DNA from: LMUY01 sp964244585 | Lineage (GTDB): Bacteria > Pseudomonadota > Alphaproteobacteria > Acetobacterales > Acetobacteraceae | Direction of reading: 5' to 3' | Assembly (NCBI GenBank): GCA_964244585.1 | Contig: CAXTJM010000002.1 | Span: 1-64,000 of the forward strand | Length of the DNA stretch: 64,000 nt | Part shown: positions 41,768 to 51,049 of the stretch, piece after piece | Layout of the letters: each line of letters starts with the position of its first letter | How positions within the stretch are numbered: position 1 is the first letter of the stretch | Program-made: the position numbers and the translations under genes | The notes under the pieces: model-generated | Databases searched by the model: none | The model's input: only the letters and a program-made list of their open reading frames with translations | Told to the model about the DNA's origin: nothing

Positions 41768-42783
41768 CCGACGCGCTGTTCGAGGAGGGGTTCGCATTCG
41801 ACTTCTTCCAGGCGGTCGCGTTGCTGCACGCCCTGCATCCGGATGCCGTTCCGGTCGGGCATGCCGCCGAGCCGATGGCCGAAGCCGTGCGGTTCCGCTC
41901 CCGCGTCGGGCTGGATTTCCCGCCCGGCGACCTGCAACGGATCGATCCGCCGGCGGCGGACGGCAAGGCCGCCACGATGCTGGTCAACTTCATGGGGCTG
42001 GCCGGCGTCCACGGGCCGTTGCCGACCGTCGTGACGGAAGTCGTCATGGAGCGGATGCAGCGGAAGGACCATGCCTTCCGTGCGTTCCTGGACCTGTTCA
42101 ACCACCGCCTGGTCTCGTTGCAATACCGCATCCGGGCGGAGCACCGGCCCGGCCTGGCGCAGCTGCCGCCGCCGGACAGCCGCCTGGCGCGCTACCTGTT
42201 CGCCCTGATCGGCCTGGGTACCCCACGCTTGCAGGGCCGGCTGGGCACGGAGGACCGTCGGCTGCTGGGCCATGCCGCGGTGCTGGCCGGGCGCGTGCGC
42301 AGCCAGTCCGGGCTGGAAAGCCTGATCGCCGCGCAGTTCGGCGTGCCGGCCACCATCCATCCGTTCTGCGGCCGCTGGCTGCCCATCCCGCCGGAGGAGG
42401 TGACGGTGCTAGGCCGCCACGGCCGCAACCGCGAGCTTGGCCGCACCGCCACCGCCGGCAGCCGCGTGTGGGACCAGCAAAGCCTGTTCCTGATCGTGCT
42501 GGGGCCCTTGTCGCTCGCCGATTTCCTGGCCTTCCTGCCCGTCAACGACCGGTTCCGGCCGCTGGCGTCGCTCGTGCGCTTCTACGCCGGGGACGAATTC
42601 GATTTCGAGGTGGAGCTGCAACTGCGGTCCGACGAGATCCCCCAGGCCACGCTCGGCACCGGGGGCGGCGCGCTGCTGGGATGGACGAGCTGGCTTGGCG
42701 GCCATCGTCCCGGTGGCGGCGCATCGGGCACGATCCGGCTGTCCACCGCCGTCACGTCGTTCAGAACGGAGCAAGCGGCATGA
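41722..42783 (+). CDS. tssG: T6SS baseplate protein TssG
   Basis: 353 residues from the ATG at 41722. EEGFAFDFFQAVALLHALHP, then RVGLDFPPGDLQRIDPP, MLVNFMGLAGVHGPLPTVVT and AFRAFLDLFNHRLVSLQYR are family landmarks; WDQQSLFLIVLGPLSLADF closes the fold. It overlaps the TssF gene at its start and the TssH gene by four bases at its end. Confidence 0.93.
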   Translation: MEGLATPVGHPAGPLADALFEEGFAFDFFQAVALLHALHPDAVPVGHAAEPMAEAVRFRSRVGLDFPPGDLQRIDPPAADGKAATMLVNFMGLAGVHGPLPTVVTEVVMERMQRKDHAFRAFLDLFNHRLVSLQYRIRAEHRPGLAQLPPPDSRLARYLFALIGLGTPRLQGRLGTEDRRLLGHAAVLAGRVRSQSGLESLIAAQFGVPATIHPFCGRWLPIPPEEVTVLGRHGRNRELGRTATAGSRVWDQQSLFLIVLGPLSLADFLAFLPVNDRFRPLASLVRFYAGDEFDFEVELQLRSDEIPQATLGTGGGALLGWTSWLGGHRPGGGASGTIRLSTAVTSFRTEQAA

Positions 42784-45425
42784 GCCTGGACATCAAGGCG
42801 CTGGTCGCCAAGTTGAACCGCACGTGCCGGGCGGCGCTGGAACAAGCGGCGTCCGACTGCGTGCGCCAGCACCATTTCACCGTGGAGCTGGAGCATGTGC
42901 TCGCCTGCCTGCTGGCCGCGCCCGGCACGGAGTTCGGGCTCGTCCTGGCGCAGTACGACGTCGATCCGGGGCTGGTTGCGTCGCAACTCGCAGCCTTCCT
43001 GGCGGCGGCCAAGCGGGGCAACACCCGCACGCCGGCGCTCTCTCCCCGCATCCTGGAGGTGATCGAGGCGGCCTGGTTGGTCAGTTCGGTCCAGCTCGGC
43101 ACCACGCTGGTCGGATCGGGCGCGCTGCTGTTCGCCGCGCTGGACCATGATGCCGCCCGCGGGGCGCTGGTGGAGTCGTGCCCGGCGCTGCTCGGCATCC
43201 CCCGCGCCGCGTTGCGTGCCGACCTGCGGCAGCTGGTTGCCGGGTCGGCCGAAGCCGCCCAGCCCGCCCCCGTCGCCAAGGCCGCGCCCGCCGCCCCCGC
43301 GGCGGCACCGGGCCAGGCCGGGGCGGACAGCGCCCTGGCCCGCTTCACCCAGGACATGACGGCCAGCGCCCGGGCCGGCCGCATCGACCCGATCCTGGGG
43401 CGGGATGATGAAATCCGGCAGGTGATCGATATCCTGATTCGCCGCCGCCAGAACAACCCGATCCTCACGGGCGAGGCCGGGGTCGGCAAGACCGCGGTCG
43501 TGGAAGGGCTGGCCCTGCGCATCGCCGCGGGCGACGTGCCGCCGCCCTTGCGGGACGTGACGCTGCGGGTGCTGGACCTGGCGCTGCTGCAAGCCGGCGC
43601 CGGGCTGAAGGGAGAGTTCGAGGAACGGTTGAAATCGGTCATCGCGGAGGTCGCCGCGTCCGCCCGGCCCGTCATCCTGTTCATCGACGAGGCGCACACC
43701 ATGATCGGCGCCGGCGGCGCGGCCGGACAGGGTGACGCCGCCAACCTCCTGAAGCCGGCGCTCGCCCGCGGGGAGCTGCGGACCGTGGCGGCGACCACCT
43801 GGGCCGAGTACAAGCGCTATTTCGAGAAAGACCCTGCCCTCGCCCGCCGCTTCCAGGTGGTCAAGGTGGAGGAGCCGGACGAGGCCCGGGCCGAGCTGAT
43901 GCTGCGTGGCCTGGCCAGCCGCCTGGAGGACCACCACAAGGTGCGCATCCTGGACGAGGCGGTCTCGGCCGCCGTGCGCCTGTCGCACCGCTACATCACC
44001 GGGCGGCAATTGCCGGACAAGGCGATCAGCGTGCTGGACACGGCCTGCGCCCGGGTCGCGGTGGGATTGGCCACGGCCCCCGCCGCCATCGAGGATGCTC
44101 GGCTGCGCCTGGGCACCGCCGAGGCCGAGATCGGCCGGCTGGACCGCGAGGAGCGCACCGGCCGCGACCATGCCGCGCGCCTGCACCAGTTGCGCGCGGA
44201 GCTGGCGGAGGGCGGCGCCGAACTCGCCGCGCTCGAGCAACGCTGGCAGATCGAGCGCGCGCTCGCCGCCACGATCGGCGAGCGCCTCGCGGCCCTGGAG
44301 CGCCCGGCCGAGGCCGGCCAGGCGCCGGCGGACCGTGCCGGGGCGGTTGCGGCGCTGCGCGGCGAGATGGACCGGCTCGCGTCCGGCGGCGGCGGCCCGA
44401 TGGTGCCGGTTTGGGTGGATGCGGAGACGGTGGCGCAGGTGATCGCCGGCTGGACCGGCATCCCGGTCGGCCGCCTGGCGCAGGACGAGATCGGCGCCAT
44501 CCGTTCGCTCCAGGCCCGCATGGGCGAGCGGCTGGTCGGGCAGGACCAGGCGCTGGCCGCGATCGCGCGGCGCATCCAGATCTACCATGCCGGCCTGGCG
44601 GAGGTGGGCCGGCCGGTCGGCGTGTTCCTGCTGGCCGGGCCGAGCGGCGTGGGCAAGACGGAAACCGCGTTGACCCTGGCCGAACTGATGTATGGCGGCG
44701 AGCGGGCGCTGGTCGTCATCAACATGTCCGAATTCCAGGAGCCGCATACCGTGGCGCTGCTGAAAGGCGCGCCGCCGGGCTACGTGGGCTACGGCACCGG
44801 CGGCATCCTGACGGAGGCGGTCCGGCGGCAGCCATACTCCGTCGTGCTGCTGGACGAGGTGGAGAAGGCGCATCCCGACGTGCTGGAGATGTTCTACCAG
44901 GTGTTCGACAAGGGCCACATGGAGGATGCGGAAGGCACCGCGGTGGACTTCCGCAACTGCCTGTTCCTGCTGACCAGCAATCTGGGCACCGAGGAGCTGA
45001 TGCGGCTTTGCGCCGGTGCCGGCCGCCCCGACCTGGAGGAGGCCCGTGCCGCCCTGCGCCCGGCGCTGCTGCGGCGGCTGAAGCCGGCCCTGCTGGGCCG
45101 CATGACGGTGATCCCGTACTATCCGGTCTCCGACGACGTGCTGCGCGCCATCGTCGGCATGAAGCTGGACCGGCTGCGGGGGCGGCTGGCGGCGCAGCAC
45201 GGGGCGGCCATGCGGTTCGGGCCGGAACTGGCGGCCACGATCGCCGCCCGCTGCACCGAGGTGGATAGCGGCGCGCGCAACATCGACCAGATCCTGACCG
45301 GAAGCCTGCTGCCGGAGTTGGCGGAGCTGGTGCTGTCCCGCATGGCGGAGAACCGGCCGTTCACCGCCGTGACGGTCGGGCATGGCGGCGCCGGCTTCAC
45401 CTACGATTTCGAGCCGCCGGCATGA
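42780..45425 (+). CDS. tssH: T6SS AAA+ ATPase TssH (ClpV)
   Basis: 881 residues from the ATG at 42780, overlapping tssG. An N-terminal Clp_N domain (LNRTCRAALEQAASDCVRQH) is followed by an Ala/Pro linker, D1 with Walker A GEAGVGKTA and Walker B VILFIDEAH, a coiled-coil middle region, and D2 with GPSGVGKTE and VVLLDEVEKAH. The NN-type arginine and sensor regions are present. It disassembles contracted TssBC sheath. Longer middle-region Ala/Gln linkers are the only oddity. Confidence 0.95.
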   Translation: MSLDIKALVAKLNRTCRAALEQAASDCVRQHHFTVELEHVLACLLAAPGTEFGLVLAQYDVDPGLVASQLAAFLAAAKRGNTRTPALSPRILEVIEAAWLVSSVQLGTTLVGSGALLFAALDHDAARGALVESCPALLGIPRAALRADLRQLVAGSAEAAQPAPVAKAAPAAPAAAPGQAGADSALARFTQDMTASARAGRIDPILGRDDEIRQVIDILIRRRQNNPILTGEAGVGKTAVVEGLALRIAAGDVPPPLRDVTLRVLDLALLQAGAGLKGEFEERLKSVIAEVAASARPVILFIDEAHTMIGAGGAAGQGDAANLLKPALARGELRTVAATTWAEYKRYFEKDPALARRFQVVKVEEPDEARAELMLRGLASRLEDHHKVRILDEAVSAAVRLSHRYITGRQLPDKAISVLDTACARVAVGLATAPAAIEDARLRLGTAEAEIGRLDREERTGRDHAARLHQLRAELAEGGAELAALEQRWQIERALAATIGERLAALERPAEAGQAPADRAGAVAALRGEMDRLASGGGGPMVPVWVDAETVAQVIAGWTGIPVGRLAQDEIGAIRSLQARMGERLVGQDQALAAIARRIQIYHAGLAEVGRPVGVFLLAGPSGVGKTETALTLAELMYGGERALVVINMSEFQEPHTVALLKGAPPGYVGYGTGGILTEAVRRQPYSVVLLDEVEKAHPDVLEMFYQVFDKGHMEDAEGTAVDFRNCLFLLTSNLGTEELMRLCAGAGRPDLEEARAALRPALLRRLKPALLGRMTVIPYYPVSDDVLRAIVGMKLDRLRGRLAAQHGAAMRFGPELAATIAARCTEVDSGARNIDQILTGSLLPELAELVLSRMAENRPFTAVTVGHGGAGFTYDFEPPA

Positions 45426-45444
45426 CCGGCGCGGCCCTGCCCTG

Positions 45445-47496
45445 ATGTCCTCGGCGCTGGCGCAACAGGACGAGCTGGCCAAGATCACCACCACGCTCGG
45501 CCCCGGGATGTTGATCATCGACGAGCTGGAGGGCGAGGAAGGCCTGTCCACCCTGTTCCACTACCGCCTGCGCGTCACCAGCCCGGCGGAGGAAACCGAT
45601 GTCGGCTCCCTCGTGGCGACGGAGGCGACCGTCAGCGTGCAGGGCGGCGACTACCAGCGGCGCTGGATCCACGGCGTCATCACCCGGGTGCAGATGCTTT
45701 CGGTGGAGCCGCTGACCAGGTGGGTGCACTGGGCCATCGAGCTGCGGCCCCGCCTCAGCCTGCTCGGCCTGGGGGCGGACAGCCGGATCTTCCAGAACCA
45801 GAGCGTGCCGGACATCGTCTCCGCCGTGCTGACGGCCCAGGGTGTGACGGCGGTGGAGACGTCGCTGACCGGCACCTACAACGCGCGGGAATACTGCGTG
45901 CAGTACCGCGAAACCCATCTGGACTTCATCCTGCGCCTGCTGGAGAGCGAAGGCATCTTCTTCTTCTTCAAGCATGCGGACGGGGTGCATACGCTGGCGC
46001 TGGGCGACGATGCTGACGCGCACCTGGACATGCCGAACACGCCCACGCTGCGGTTCCGCGCCAACGTCGCCTACCAGGTGGACGAGGATGACGTCATCTC
46101 CGACGTTTCGATGGAGCAGCGTATCGTCAGTGGCGCCTACGGAGTGAACAACTTCAAGTTCGAGACCCCGTCCACGCCGCTGTACAGCAAGGTGACCGGC
46201 GTGCAGACGGCGCTGGAGGTGAACGACTACCCGGCCCCGCACGCGACCACCGATGCCGGCGAGGCGATCGCCCGACGCCGGCTGGAGGCGCTGGAGGTCG
46301 ACGGCAAGCTGCTGTCCGGCAGCGGCATGCTGCGCAACCTGGTCGCCGGCTACAAGTTCACCCTCAGCGAGCACGGCAAGACCGAGCTGAACGGGGCCTA
46401 TGTCGTGCGCTCCCTGGCCGTGCGGGCGCGGCGGGGCGAGTACAACGCCAGCTTCACCGCCTTTCCCGCCACCGTGCCGTTCCGCCCGCCTCTGGTGACG
46501 CGGGCGCCCCTCATCGCCTCCACCCAGACCGCGATGGTGGTCGGCAAGCAGGGTGAGGAGCAATGGCTGGACAGCTATGGCCGGGTGAAGGTGCAGTTCC
46601 ACTGGGACCGGATCGGCACATCGGACGAGAACAGCTCCTGCTGGGTGCGGGTGGCGCAGGGCCTGGCGGGCGCGGGGTGGGGCGCGGTGTTCCTGCCCCG
46701 CATCGGGCACGAGGTCGTGGTGTCGTTCCTAGAAGGCGACCCCGACCAGCCGCTGATCACGGGCGCGGTCTACAACGCCACCACCACGCCGCCCTACGAC
46801 CTGCCGACCGAGCAGACCAAGAGCACGATCATGACGCAGAGCACCAAGAACGGCTCGGGCAAGTCCAACGAGCTCCGCTTCGAGGACAAGCTGGACAGCG
46901 AGGAGCTCTACGCCCACGCGCAGAAGGACATGCTGGTCGTGGTGGAGAACGACGAGACCCGCACGATCAAGCACGACCGGATCGAGACGATCACCAACGA
47001 CGCCACGCTGACGGTGAACCACGACAACACCGTCACGGTGAAGAACAACCGATCGCGCACCGTCAGCCAGGGCGACGACACGCTCGCGGTGTCGCAGGGC
47101 AAGCGCTCGGTCACCGTGCAGGGCGACGAGACGCACACCAACCACGCCAACTTCACCCAATCCGTGGATGGCAACCACAAGCTGACCGTGACGGGCAACC
47201 TCACCATCGAGGTGACCGGGTCGTTGAGCATCAAGGCCGCGTCCATCACGATGCAGTCGACGAGCGGCGATGTCGGGCTGACGTCGGCGCTGGCGTTCAA
47301 GGCCGAGTCGGGAACCACTTTCGATCTGAAGTCTGGCATTGCCATGACCCTTTCGTCTAACCTGACGATGGACCTGAAGGCCCAGGCGAGCTGGAGCGCG
47401 CAGGGGCTCACGGCCGCACTCAAGGGCGACACGATGACGGAGGCGAGCGGAGGGGCGATGCTGAAGCTGTCCGGCGCCATCGTGAAGATCAACTAG
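45445..47496 (+). CDS. vgrG: T6SS spike protein VgrG (TssI)
   Basis: 683 residues from the ATG at 45445. gp27-like part: LHFHLV-type start GPGMLIIDELEGEEGLSTLF, NAREYCVQYRETHLDFILRL and the LLESEGIFFFFKHADG block; gp5 OB-fold: GRVKVQFHWDRIGTSDENSS, WVRVAQGLAGAGWGAVFLPR and EVVVSFLEGDPDQPLITGAV. The C-terminus is a beta-helix needle rich in Thr/Val repeats, ending with no extra enzymatic domain, so it is a structural spike needing PAAR-type proteins or adaptors. The only PAAR-like gene in the window is at 27488. Confidence 0.94.
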   Translation: MSSALAQQDELAKITTTLGPGMLIIDELEGEEGLSTLFHYRLRVTSPAEETDVGSLVATEATVSVQGGDYQRRWIHGVITRVQMLSVEPLTRWVHWAIELRPRLSLLGLGADSRIFQNQSVPDIVSAVLTAQGVTAVETSLTGTYNAREYCVQYRETHLDFILRLLESEGIFFFFKHADGVHTLALGDDADAHLDMPNTPTLRFRANVAYQVDEDDVISDVSMEQRIVSGAYGVNNFKFETPSTPLYSKVTGVQTALEVNDYPAPHATTDAGEAIARRRLEALEVDGKLLSGSGMLRNLVAGYKFTLSEHGKTELNGAYVVRSLAVRARRGEYNASFTAFPATVPFRPPLVTRAPLIASTQTAMVVGKQGEEQWLDSYGRVKVQFHWDRIGTSDENSSCWVRVAQGLAGAGWGAVFLPRIGHEVVVSFLEGDPDQPLITGAVYNATTTPPYDLPTEQTKSTIMTQSTKNGSGKSNELRFEDKLDSEELYAHAQKDMLVVVENDETRTIKHDRIETITNDATLTVNHDNTVTVKNNRSRTVSQGDDTLAVSQGKRSVTVQGDETHTNHANFTQSVDGNHKLTVTGNLTIEVTGSLSIKAASITMQSTSGDVGLTSALAFKAESGTTFDLKSGIAMTLSSNLTMDLKAQASWSAQGLTAALKGDTMTEASGGAMLKLSGAIVKIN

Positions 47497-47505
47497 GCCG
47501 CGCGC

Positions 47506-48309
47506 ATGGATGGCTGGCCCAGCCGGCCCGCCGCGGCCCGGCCCGCGCCTGCGGCACCGGATGCCGTGGTGGCGCCACCGCCTCTGCCGCAAGCGGCCGA
47601 TCCCACCGCAGCGGGCCAACCGCCGCCGCTGGACGGCACGGCGGCCGTGCTGGATGACCACGGCGCCCGGCGGCTGAGCGCCGACTATGCCGGCGGCGTG
47701 CTGCACGGGGAGGTGGTCGGCTACACAGCGGATGGCGGCGTCAGCCAGCGGGCGGAGTTCGCCGCCGGCCGCCCGCACGGGCTGACCCGCATCTACGAGG
47801 CCGGGGACCTGGTGCAGACCGTCCCGTTCCACGACGGCGTCCGGCATGGCGGCGTCGTTTGCTACAATCGCGGCAGCATCACCGCCCGCTTGCCGTTCGT
47901 CTCCGGCACCCAGCACGGCGAGGCGGTGTTCTACGGCAGCAACGAAGCCGTGGCGGCACGGCTGCCTTACCAGAACGGCCAGTTGCATGGCACGGCCCGC
48001 TACTTCGACCCGGCGGGCCGGCTCCTGCGCGAAGCCAGCTACACCAAGGGCGACCTGAACGGCGACAGCGTGAGCTACTATCCGAACGGCCAGGCCAGCG
48101 AGCGCAGCTTCTACGTCGCCGGGAAGTTGGAGGGCGAACAACTCGGCTACTTCCCGAACGGGCGGCTGATGCGCCGTGCCCTGTTCCGGGCCGGCAACCC
48201 GGTCGGTCCGGTGGCGGTGTACGACCCGGCGGGCCGCGCAGTGCCGGATATGGCCGCCCCGCCGCCGGAACCGCGGCGGCCCGCACCGGCGCCAGCCGCG
48301 CGGTTCTGA
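47506..48309 (+). CDS. MORN-variant repeat protein downstream of vgrG
   Basis: 267 residues; a Pro/Ala-rich N-terminus (about 45 residues) precedes about eight repeats of roughly 22 residues on the pattern hydrophobic-HG-x-x-x-x-Y-x-x-x-G (VLHGEVVGYTADGG, PHGLTRIYEAGD, RHGGVVCYNRGS, QHGEAVFYGSNE, LHGTARYFDPAG, LNGDSVSYYPNG, LEGEQLGYFPNG). This is the MORN_2/YwqK repeat. Ten bases after vgrG and no signal peptide. Genes in this slot often encode effectors, adaptors or immunity proteins; repeat proteins of this type occur as antitoxin-like or binding modules. Which role applies is unknown. Confidence 0.7.
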   Translation: MDGWPSRPAAARPAPAAPDAVVAPPPLPQAADPTAAGQPPPLDGTAAVLDDHGARRLSADYAGGVLHGEVVGYTADGGVSQRAEFAAGRPHGLTRIYEAGDLVQTVPFHDGVRHGGVVCYNRGSITARLPFVSGTQHGEAVFYGSNEAVAARLPYQNGQLHGTARYFDPAGRLLREASYTKGDLNGDSVSYYPNGQASERSFYVAGKLEGEQLGYFPNGRLMRRALFRAGNPVGPVAVYDPAGRAVPDMAAPPPEPRRPAPAPAARF

Positions 48310-48340
48310 ACGCGATGCCAGCGCAGCGCCCCGTGGCCGC

Positions 48341-49105
48341 ATGCTAGGCTCGTTGCGGGCGCGCATCTTCGTCATCCTGGTGGCGCCGGCCCTGCTGGCG
48401 ACGACGCTGGCGGCGGTCGCCTCGTTCGACTTCCTGCAACGCTCCTTCTCCACCCTGTTGCAGGAGCGCATGGCGGTGCTCGCCGACGACGTCGCCTCGT
48501 TGGCGGAGGAGAACGACACGCTGGGGCAGACCCTGGCGAGCTTCACCCCCTTGCAGCACCGGTTGGAAGCCGAGAAGTCCCGCAACCCCGAATTGGCGGC
48601 GATCGCCGTGCTAAACGGCCTCGGCGCGGTGGTGTTCGACACCGACCGTCCCGGGATCGGCAGCCGCGCCCCGGACGGCTGGTTGCCGGGGCGGGACCTC
48701 GGCACCCAAAGATGGAGCCGGTCGGCCGATGACGGGCTGATCATCGGTTCGCCCATCATCAACAGCTTCGGCCGGCCGATCGGCGCCGTGGTGGTGCGCG
48801 TGTCCAACGCGCTGGTGGGGTTCCGCAAGGCCGAAGCATTCCGGACGGTCGGCTTGGCCGGAATCGGCTTCCTGCTGCTGGCCGCGGGTGCGGCCTTGCT
48901 TGCCGCCGGGCCGCTCGCGCGCATGCTCCGTGCCGGGTTGGCCGGCGCCGTGCAGGAGATCGACCAGGCCGGCCGGCTGGCCGGCGGATCGGCCGATGAC
49001 CGGCCAACCGCGCCCGGTACGGGGTTGCTGGCCAGGCTCGGGACGCTGCTGCGGCCGCTGGAGGACGCGGAGCAAGCGTTGCGGCAGATCGACGAGGGGG
49101 CCTAG
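48341..49105 (+). CDS. Membrane sensor-like protein 1 of the post-vgrG block
   Basis: 254 residues from the ATG at 48341. Two membrane helices (ARIFVILVAPALLATTLAAV, residues 6-25, and TVGLAGIGFLLLAAGAALLA, near 170) flank a periplasmic sensor of about 135 residues with a single-Cache-like pattern (AAIAVLNGLGAVVFDTDRPG, DGLIIGSPIINSFGRPIGAV). The cytoplasmic part after the second helix is only about 65 residues and carries no kinase, cyclase or HAMP motif I can identify. It could report a stimulus to the next proteins, with which it forms a tight run. Confidence 0.65.
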   Translation: MLGSLRARIFVILVAPALLATTLAAVASFDFLQRSFSTLLQERMAVLADDVASLAEENDTLGQTLASFTPLQHRLEAEKSRNPELAAIAVLNGLGAVVFDTDRPGIGSRAPDGWLPGRDLGTQRWSRSADDGLIIGSPIINSFGRPIGAVVVRVSNALVGFRKAEAFRTVGLAGIGFLLLAAGAALLAAGPLARMLRAGLAGAVQEIDQAGRLAGGSADDRPTAPGTGLLARLGTLLRPLEDAEQALRQIDEGA

Positions 49106-49108
49106 CTC

Positions 49109-51049
49109 GTGCGTTCGATCCTGCCGGCTGGGTTCGGCCGCATCCTGCTGCTGGTTGCCGCCGGGCTGTCGCTGCTGCCCTGCCTGGCGGTCCTGGTCAC
49201 GACCATCGGCGCGTATGACGGGCAATTGCGGCCGGAGGCGGTCCGCGGCTTGCAGGCGATCGCCCGTACCGTGGCGCTGCCGTTGGAGCGGGCGTTCGCG
49301 ATCGGGATTCCATTCCCGCAACTGCGCGGCGTGGACAGCTTCCTCGACACGGTGCTGTCGGACAATCCGGCGGTGCAGCAGATCGCGATCGATCCGGTGC
49401 CCGGCATCACGGGCGCGGGGTATCGCCGCACGGCGCCTGGAGAGACGGGGGGATGGACCGTGCAGGTGCCGCTGGAGGCAGCCGGGCGCCTCGTGGCGAC
49501 CGTCACGTTGACGGAGAGGGCAAGCGTCTCCGAGGCGGTGTACCGCACCGTCGTCCGCGACCTGCTGGTGGCGGCGCTGGTGGCGCTGGTCGCGGGCGCG
49601 TTGCTGACACGCTGCCTGGTCGGCGTGTTGCTGGCCGCGCCGATGGAGATGGCGGAGCAGGTCCTGGCCGGGGCCATGGCAGGCGACCTGTCCCGGATCG
49701 CGGCCCAGGCTTCGGCAAGCGGGGAGATCGGTGCCTTGCCGGCGGCGGTGAACCGTCTCGTCCGCCAGCTTTCCGACCGGGTCGAGGAGCTGTTGATCTA
49801 CGCCCGGGAAGTACGGGTGGTCGCGGCCGGCGGGAACGCGGCGGGGCGGGTGGAGCAGCTGTCGAACGACCTGCAGCGGCGCTTTCGGCTCGGCCAGGCG
49901 ATGGTGAGCGTCCAGCCGGCTTTCAGCGTGCCATTGGCCCGGTTCGCCGGGCTGGTCGCCATCACGGCCCTGGTGCTGCAATTCCCGGCCTTGAGCCGGC
50001 TGGCCACGGGCCTGGGCGGGGCAGGCCGCTTCAGCGTGGTCGTGGGCATCCTGCTCGCGACGCTGGTGCCCGGTGGCGTCTGGGCCGCAACCGCGAAAAA
50101 GGCCGGCCGGCACTTGACGCTGCTGCTGGCGCTCGGGCTGGCCTTGCTGCCGCAGGCCGCCTCGGCCGTCCTGCTGCCCGAGGCCGGCGGATGGGCCGGC
50201 GCGGCGCTCGGTTCGTTGCTGCCCTTGGCGGCCGTCGCGGGGTTGACGGGCATGGTGCGGATGGGCACCGGCCGTGCGGACATGGCCGACCGGTCGCTGT
50301 TGCAGGCCACGATCCCAGGGATGGCCTGCGGCTGCGGCCTGGTCGGGCTGGTTCCATACGGCAGCATCATCGGTGGGCTGTCGGCGTGCCTGACCGTGCT
50401 GACGTTTTTGTTGCTGCTGTCGTCGCCCGCCGCCGAAGCGCCCCGCGCTGCCGTGGACCTCGCCGGGTTGGTCCGCGCGCTGGGCCGCGGCAGGCGGGTG
50501 GCGGTGTCCGTCGGCCTGGAGGCCCTGGCCGCCCTGTCGCTGTTCGGCATCGCCGCCGCCATCCTGCCGGAGGGGAGTGCCGCCGATGCCGGGGCCGACA
50601 GCCTGGCACGATGGGCCCAGCTGACGTTCTATGCAGCCGCTGCCATGCTGGGCCATTCCGCCCTGTCCGATTGGCGGCAAGGCGGCCCGCGAGGCACCGA
50701 ACGCCTCTACCCGGTCGCGATCGCGACCGCCGCCCTGCTGCTGGCCGCCCTCCTGGTGGTGCCGCAGGCGCCGAGCCTGGTTCCTGTCGGGCTGTTGACG
50801 GGATGCACCAACGCCTGGGCGCGGTCGAACGCCCGGCGGACCGTGGCGGCGATGGACCCGCATGCGGCGGCGCTGCCGCGCGCGGCAGGCTTCGTCGGGG
50901 CTGCCATCGGTTTGCTAGCGGGGGCGCTGCTTTCGGTCGACGGGGCGCTGGCCTGGTTGGGTGCCGGTCCCGCCGCGATCGTCATCGTGGTCGCGCTGGC
51001 CGACCCGTTCGTAGCGCGGACCGGGACTGCCGTTGACCGCGGGCGTTGA
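49109..51049 (+). CDS. Sensor fused to a multi-pass membrane domain
   Basis: 646 residues, GTG start three bases after the previous stop. Residues 1-180 repeat the sensor layout (two helices around a short Cache-like domain with FLDTVLSDNPAVQQIAIDPV), then a HAMP-like linker (ADRVEELLIYAREV region). From about residue 270 to the end there are ten or so hydrophobic helices (for example FAGLVAITALVLQFPALSRL, VSVGLEALAALSLFGIAAAI, AGFVGAAIGLLAGALL) that resemble a major-facilitator-type or related transporter body. I know no characterised protein of this build. It ends 17 bases inside the next gene. Confidence 0.6.
   Translation: MRSILPAGFGRILLLVAAGLSLLPCLAVLVTTIGAYDGQLRPEAVRGLQAIARTVALPLERAFAIGIPFPQLRGVDSFLDTVLSDNPAVQQIAIDPVPGITGAGYRRTAPGETGGWTVQVPLEAAGRLVATVTLTERASVSEAVYRTVVRDLLVAALVALVAGALLTRCLVGVLLAAPMEMAEQVLAGAMAGDLSRIAAQASASGEIGALPAAVNRLVRQLSDRVEELLIYAREVRVVAAGGNAAGRVEQLSNDLQRRFRLGQAMVSVQPAFSVPLARFAGLVAITALVLQFPALSRLATGLGGAGRFSVVVGILLATLVPGGVWAATAKKAGRHLTLLLALGLALLPQAASAVLLPEAGGWAGAALGSLLPLAAVAGLTGMVRMGTGRADMADRSLLQATIPGMACGCGLVGLVPYGSIIGGLSACLTVLTFLLLLSSPAAEAPRAAVDLAGLVRALGRGRRVAVSVGLEALAALSLFGIAAAILPEGSAADAGADSLARWAQLTFYAAAAMLGHSALSDWRQGGPRGTERLYPVAIATAALLLAALLVVPQAPSLVPVGLLTGCTNAWARSNARRTVAAMDPHAAALPRAAGFVGAAIGLLAGALLSVDGALAWLGAGPAAIVIVVALADPFVARTGTAVDRGR

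Noticed and set aside
42582..45551. A 989-codon minus-strand open frame opposite tssH
   Set aside because: Antisense shadow of tssH; no motif, and its composition mirrors the complement of the ATPase codons.
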